From positions 1 to 64,000 of the forward strand of contig CAWBXZ010000017.1 in assembly GCA_963792855.1 (NCBI GenBank): a DNA stretch of 64,000 nt, read 5' to 3'. Of this stretch, positions 61,856 through 64,000 are shown in pieces. How positions within the stretch are numbered: position 1 is the stretch's first letter; every line of letters starts with the position of its first letter. The notes below the pieces were generated by a model. That model saw only the letters and a list, made by a program, of their open reading frames with translations, did not search any database and was not told the DNA's origin. Source of the stretch: SG8-40 sp963792855 (lineage in GTDB: Bacteria; Pseudomonadota; Gammaproteobacteria; Burkholderiales; Eutrophovitaceae). The position numbers and the translations under genes were made by a program.

Positions 61856-63052
61856 TCAGACGGCGTAACTGCGCAAAGTGCGGGAGAAATCCTGTAACGC
61901 TGCGATTCCGGATTGCTCTGCGCGCCGGCACCAGTCCTCGAGTTGCTTGACCAGTTGCTCCTTGGTGGCGGAAGACTTCTGCCACAGCTGCACCAATTCC
62001 TCGCGCATGGTGACCACCGTCTTCAGAACCCGGCTTTGTTCCGCCAGTTTGGCCACGCGCGCGCGCTGCTGGTCGCTGACGAAGCGTGCGTCCTGATTCA
62101 GCCAGCGCCTGAAATCTGGTGCGTAGGCCGCGCTGTTCTCGGCGATGCGGCGGATTTCGTCGGCGCAGGTGGTCCGCACCGATTTCGAGAACCGTGCGAG
62201 TACATCCCAGCGGTGGGTGATGACCGCTTGCAGCGTCCGGTCGTCGCAGGTCTGTGCGGGCTTTTCCATGCGAACCGGGGGAGCCAGCTTCTTGACCGTC
62301 GCCAGGCCGGCCATTTCCATCAGCCGAATGTAGAGCCAGCCGATGTCGAACTCGTACCACTTGGACGAAAGGCGCGCCGATGAGGCGTAGGCGTGGTGAT
62401 TGTTGTGCAATTCCTCTCCGCCGATCAGGATGCCCCAGGGCACGATGTTGGTGCTGGCGTCATTGACCTGAAAGTTGCGGTAACCGATGTAATGTCCCAC
62501 GCCGTTGATGACTCCGGCGGCGAAAATCGGAATCCACAGCATCTGGACCGCCCAGATCGTCAAGCCGATCGGGCCGAACAGCACCGTGTTGATGATCAGC
62601 ATCAGACCGACCCCCATCATGTCCGATTTGGAATAGATGTGCTTTTCGAGCCAGTCGTCCGGTGTGCCGTGCCCAAACTTGTCCAGGGTTTCCCGATTAG
62701 CGCTCTCCTTGCGGTAGAGCTCGGATCCCTCCAACAAAACCTTATTTAATCCAAGCACTTGCGGGCTATGCGGGTCTTCCTCCGTCTCACATTTGGCGTG
62801 GTGCTTGCGGTGAATGGCGGTCCATTCCTTGGTGACCATGCCAGTGGTCAGCCACAGCCAGAAGCGGAAGAAGTGCGACACCACTGGATGCAGGTCGAGC
62901 GCACGGTGCGCGGAGTGACGATGCAAATAGATCGTTACCGCAGCGATGGTGATATGCGTAAACGCAAGGGTAACTACGACGTAACCCCACCACGGCAGAT
63001 CGAGTAATCCACCCGCCCAGGCCGGGAGATTCGGTAACCCATTGATATTCAT
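61856..63052 (-). CDS. Membrane fatty acid desaturase (acyl-CoA delta-9 type)
   Basis: 398-residue membrane desaturase that introduces a double bond in fatty acyl chains with O2. The three histidine boxes are HRHSAH near residue 44, HRKHH near 81 and HNNHH near 217, with an additional NGVGHYIGYRNF. Two pairs of membrane segments flank the boxes. The C-terminal about 120 residues are hydrophilic, charged and helical (LAEQSRVLKTVVTMREELVQLW), longer than in the minimal enzymes and perhaps a coiled coil. Confidence 0.9.
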   Translation of the reverse strand: MNINGLPNLPAWAGGLLDLPWWGYVVVTLAFTHITIAAVTIYLHRHSAHRALDLHPVVSHFFRFWLWLTTGMVTKEWTAIHRKHHAKCETEEDPHSPQVLGLNKVLLEGSELYRKESANRETLDKFGHGTPDDWLEKHIYSKSDMMGVGLMLIINTVLFGPIGLTIWAVQMLWIPIFAAGVINGVGHYIGYRNFQVNDASTNIVPWGILIGGEELHNNHHAYASSARLSSKWYEFDIGWLYIRLMEMAGLATVKKLAPPVRMEKPAQTCDDRTLQAVITHRWDVLARFSKSVRTTCADEIRRIAENSAAYAPDFRRWLNQDARFVSDQQRARVAKLAEQSRVLKTVVTMREELVQLWQKSSATKEQLVKQLEDWCRRAEQSGIAALQDFSRTLRSYAV

Positions 63053-63395
63053 CTAATTTCCTTTGCGTTCAAGTACTAGTGACGGGATTTTACAGTAACA
63101 ATGACAACCGCCGTTGCGATTTTTGTTGTCAAAGCGAAGGTCATGCCCTCTTCGACCGGCTTACAGCGGTGCAAGTTCGTTTGTGGCATTCAACAACTGC
63201 GTCGAAAAAGCCCCGATCTTTCCAAAAAACGTCGACATCTTCCTCTAACGTTGCTCGCCCTATCCTTATATTTTGGGGTATTTTCGCCCGTTTCAACTTG
63301 ATCTTGAGCAAGTTCTGCCGTGTTAGCCAATGCCAACGTTCCCGCCCGGAATGGCAGCCGGGAGCAAGGGTGGCCAATGGTCTTTCGCGGTGGGC
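63053..63395. other. Gap between desaturase and rsmB genes
   Basis: 343 bases, no gene recognised. It includes the inverted repeat at 63102-63131 near the desaturase start. It is relatively A+T rich for this window. Confidence 0.4.
63102..63131. promoter_or_regulatory. Inverted repeat upstream of the desaturase
   Basis: TGACAAC and GTTGTCA separated by 16 bases, about 50-80 bases upstream of the desaturase start. It looks like a dimeric repressor site. The fatty acid regulator FabR or a DesT-like factor would be possible binders, but nothing here shows this. Confidence 0.35.
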
Positions 63396-64000
63396 TCAGG
63401 CACCCTGTGTTCGCTCCAGGATGGCGCCAAAGAAGCCATCGCAGTGGTCGCTGTCCGGTAACACGCGGAAATAGGTGTTTGCCGGCAGACTGACGCCTTG
63501 TTCAGCAAGAATCGACTGACAGTCCAGCAGGCGAAACCTGCCATCTTGCGTCCTCAGGAAGTCGTCGACGACCTCCTCGTTTTCTTCGGCCAGCAGGCTG
63601 CAGGTCGCGTAAACCAGACGCCCGCCCGGTTTCAGTAGCTGGCTGCTCGCCGCGAGGATGCGCCGCTGCTTGGCGGCCAGTTCACCCACGCTTGCGGGCG
63701 ACTGGCGCCATTTCATATCCGGATTGCGACGCAAAGTCCCGAGGCCGCTGCACGGTGCATCCACCAGCACCCTGTCGATCTTGCCGGCCAGGCGTTTTAT
63801 CCTTGGATCACGCTCACTGCCGATCATCTGCGGATGCACGTTTGAAAGTCCGGAGCGCTTCAGCCGCTGTTTCAGCGATTCGAGGCGTTTTGTCGAAACA
63901 TCAAAGGCGTACAGCCGTCCCTGATTGTGCATCATCGCGCCCAGCATCAGCGTTTTGCCGCCTGCGCCAGCGCAAAAATCAACCACCATCTGGCGCCGCG
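63396..64000 (-). CDS. rsmB: RsmB-like rRNA (cytosine-5) methyltransferase, 5' part outside the window
   Basis: C-terminal catalytic part of a SAM-dependent m5C RNA methyltransferase of the RsmB/NOP2 family. The SAM-binding motif is VVDFCAGAGGKTL, and VDAPCSGLGTLRRNPD carries the motif IV Cys. YATCSLLAEENEEVV has the motif VI catalytic Cys. The frame continues past the window edge. RsmB modifies C967 of 16S rRNA; the assignment to RsmB rather than another member (RsmF) is probable. Confidence 0.88.
   Translation of the reverse strand, partial: RRQMVVDFCAGAGGKTLMLGAMMHNQGRLYAFDVSTKRLESLKQRLKRSGLSNVHPQMIGSERDPRIKRLAGKIDRVLVDAPCSGLGTLRRNPDMKWRQSPASVGELAAKQRRILAASSQLLKPGGRLVYATCSLLAEENEEVVDDFLRTQDGRFRLLDCQSILAEQGVSLPANTYFRVLPDSDHCDGFFGAILERTQGA

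Overview
The window is a compact, GC-rich bacterial chromosome segment, about 60% G+C by eye. The order dut-coaBC-radC ... rpmB-rpmG, the SoxYZAXB set, a PilA-type pilin behind a sigma-54-like promoter, CoaBC and RsmB all point to a proteobacterium. Beta- or gamma-proteobacterial affinity is my inference, because no 16S or other decisive marker is present. I recognised no tRNA, rRNA, CRISPR array, transposase or prophage gene. Metabolically it looks like an aerobic organism that oxidises alcohols with PQQ enzymes, oxidises reduced sulfur, and imports and breaks down organic acids and aromatics.

Layout. 1-2.7 kb: end of an acyl-CoA dehydrogenase gene, a short-chain dehydrogenase (SDR) with a disturbed 3' end, and a convergent glutathione transferase. 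3.5-8.1 kb: a complete branched-chain-amino-acid-type ABC importer (livG, livF, livH, livM and the binding lipoprotein). 8.2-12.5 kb, minus strand: a di-haem oxidoreductase, an enolase-superfamily enzyme, an NTF2-like protein with a decayed duplicate of its 3' end, and two unknown envelope proteins. 12.9-15.2 kb: a divergent PQQ dehydrogenase and its cytochrome c. 15.3-27.3 kb: unlinked housekeeping and accessory genes (MFS transporter, EF-G-like GTPase, cupin, orphan TRAP-type binding protein, DUF924, SDR, sulfurtransferase, pobA, GNAT, Ada-like methyltransferase).

27.3-34.2 kb is a sulfur block: a TlpA-like thioredoxin, soxYZAXB, an epimerase and a second sulfurtransferase. soxCD is not in the window. 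34.3-42.1 kb holds an outer-membrane barrel, an alpha/beta hydrolase, a radical SAM protein, a DUF2007 zinc-ribbon protein overlapping a histone-deacetylase-like gene with a Tat-like leader, pilA, a threonine dehydratase and a stand-alone TrpB2. 42.2-46.3 kb holds a HEAT-repeat membrane protein translationally coupled to a GT2-like protein that has lost key catalytic residues, divergent from an SGNH hydrolase. A YbiB-like protein, a PP2C phosphatase, a 32-residue membrane peptide and a PuuD-like membrane protein follow.

50.1-53.4 kb is a xoxF/xoxJ/xoxG-like set. Its PQQ dehydrogenase carries the extra Asp typical of lanthanide-dependent enzymes, and a periplasmic binding-like protein and a cytochrome c follow it. 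53.5-61.8 kb is the dut-coaBC-radC-rpmB-rpmG neighbourhood, split by a four-gene Gld-type ABC export operon and a secreted metallo-beta-lactamase-fold hydrolase. The window ends with a fatty acid desaturase and the 3' part of rsmB.

The observations I would follow first are the probable pseudo-glycosyltransferase/HEAT pair, the two contrasting PQQ dehydrogenase modules, the SDR frameshift beside an intact hairpin, the Tat-type deacetylase-like protein and the decayed 3'-end duplication. All functional statements come from reading motifs and gene order. No database search was possible.
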